From positions 1 to 6,762 of the forward strand of contig CAZIDN010000131.1 in assembly GCA_964537875.1 (NCBI GenBank): 6,762 nucleotides of DNA. The letters are read 5' to 3'. Shown here one piece after another: positions 5,974 through 6,762 of the stretch (the first letter of the stretch is position 1; each line of letters starts with the position of its first letter). The notes beneath the pieces were generated by a model. That model did no database searches, was not told the origin of the DNA, and saw nothing but the letters and a program-made list of their open reading frames with translations. Source of the DNA: JAPKZH01 sp964537875 (GTDB lineage Bacteria > Acidobacteriota > Aminicenantia > Aminicenantales > UBA4085). The position numbers and the translations under genes were made by a program.

Positions 5974-6762
5974 CTAGAGGTTATGCCCGCCGGAAACCTT
6001 GATGACCTGGCCCGTCAACCAGCGCGCCTGATCAGAAGCCAGGAAGACGATGACGTCAGCGATATCTTCGGGAGTGCCCACTCGGCCGAGCGGAATGTCG
6101 GGCAGCACTTTTTCTACCAATTCAGCGCTCATCCATCCGGTTTGAACCGGGCCCGGAGCGACCGTGTTGACGGTGATCCCGAGATGGCCGACCTCCCAGG
6201 CGATGCTCCGTGTGTAGGCTTCGATGGCGGCCTTGCTTGCTCCATAAGAGATTTGAGTGGCAAAGGCTTGGGCGGCGTCTGTGCTGAGGTTGATGATTCT
6301 TCCCCAATTTCCGCCCCTCATTTTATGTCTTTTAACGAATTCTGAAATGAGTAGAACCACCGCCCTCGTGTTCACCGCAAAATGACGCTCGATGTTCGAT
6401 GCCGTCGCCGAGAATATATTGTCGGGAAGTTCGCAGTGGGCGGCATTGTTGACTAGAATATCGACTCGGCCGAAAGCTGTTTCTGCCTCATCGAACAGCC
6501 TAGGAATGGCCTCGGGAACCATCAAGTTGGCTTCTGCAATAATCGCCTTGCCACCTTTGCCCTTGATTTGACCGGCCAATTCAATGGTGCCTTCTTTGCC
6601 TCCAAAGCCATAGTATTCAGGTTGGAAGGGATCTTCGATCTCAACCTTTCGACCGAGATAGTGAATTACGATATTTGTCCCTTGCGCCGCGAAAGCCAGG
6701 GCAATCGCCTTCCCGATCCCCGTGTTCGCCCCGGTGATCAGGGCGGTCTTGTTGTTGAGCTG
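5974..6762 (-). CDS. SDR-family oxidoreductase (FabG-like), N-terminal few residues cut by window end
   Basis: The frame is open to the window edge and gives 262 residues, so only the start codon and a few residues are missing. The TTG at 6579 is internal, because the nucleotide-binding TGANTGIG (visible residues 10-17) lies upstream of it. Other SDR elements are NNAA (105-108), the structural Asn131, catalytic Ser160 (INLS), Tyr173 and Lys177 (YGASK), VAPGPVQTGW after beta-6, and the C-terminal TGQVIKVSGGHNL. The full Asn-Ser-Tyr-Lys set predicts an active NAD(P)-dependent reductase or dehydrogenase; the substrate is unknown. Between beta-2 (IVIHYLGR) and the next helix there is an insert of roughly 20 residues rich in acidic and aromatic residues (about 39-60), where most FabG-like proteins have a short loop. 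The first residues QLNNKTALITG suggest a start only a few codons beyond the edge. Confidence 0.92.
   Translation of the reverse strand, partial: QLNNKTALITGANTGIGKAIALAFAAQGTNIVIHYLGRKVEIEDPFQPEYYGFGGKEGTIELAGQIKGKGGKAIIAEANLMVPEAIPRLFDEAETAFGRVDILVNNAAHCELPDNIFSATASNIERHFAVNTRAVVLLISEFVKRHKMRGGNWGRIINLSTDAAQAFATQISYGASKAAIEAYTRSIAWEVGHLGITVNTVAPGPVQTGWMSAELVEKVLPDIPLGRVGTPEDIADVIVFLASDQARWLTGQVIKVSGGHNL

Noticed and set aside
6577..6579. TTG as start of the second SDR
   Set aside because: The frame continues upstream through TGANTGIG, the essential cofactor motif, so this codon is internal.

Overview
The window looks like a contig or scaffold segment from a GC-rich, Gram-negative-type bacterium. 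A type II lipoprotein signal supports the envelope type. The mix of a six-bladed beta-propeller lipoprotein, a cobalamin-type radical SAM protein and several SDR oxidoreductases resembles Candidatus Aminicenantes/Acidobacteriota-like genomes. That placement is an inference from gene style; no marker gene is present. A run of 100 Ns at 1434-1533 shows a draft assembly.

Left part (1-1701, plus strand): the C-terminal end of a histidine ammonia-lyase is followed without a single spacer base, and in the same frame, by a TTG-started HAD-family phosphatase/phosphomutase. After a 182-base AT-rich spacer carrying promoter-like sequences and a 14-bp palindrome comes an SDR reductase interrupted by the N gap. 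The flanks of the gap are in different frames and the catalytic Tyr/Lys segment is missing, so the gap length is a placeholder.

Middle part (1702-4742): a DUF169-like cysteine-containing protein lies on the minus strand, convergent with the SDR. It is divergent from a two-gene plus-strand operon, with an AT-rich repeat-filled intergenic region (2447-2590) between them. The operon encodes a regulator that appears to hold two MerR-type DNA-binding domains in tandem. One base later, behind a strong Shine-Dalgarno, comes a B12-binding-type radical SAM enzyme with an intact CxxxCxxC motif. This operon is the most distinctive part of the window.

Right part (4739-6762, minus strand): a beta-propeller lipoprotein gene converges on the radical SAM gene, and the two share a CTAG palindrome as stop codons. 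Upstream of it, in the same direction, is a nearly complete second SDR with a full catalytic set and an unusual insert after the Rossmann beta-2 strand. Its first few residues are cut off by the window edge.

The genes do not form a recognisable single pathway. Supported local units are HAL-HAD, double-MerR/radical SAM, and possibly SDR/propeller lipoprotein. I see no rRNA, tRNA, CRISPR array, insertion sequence or phage gene, and no known defence or secretion system.
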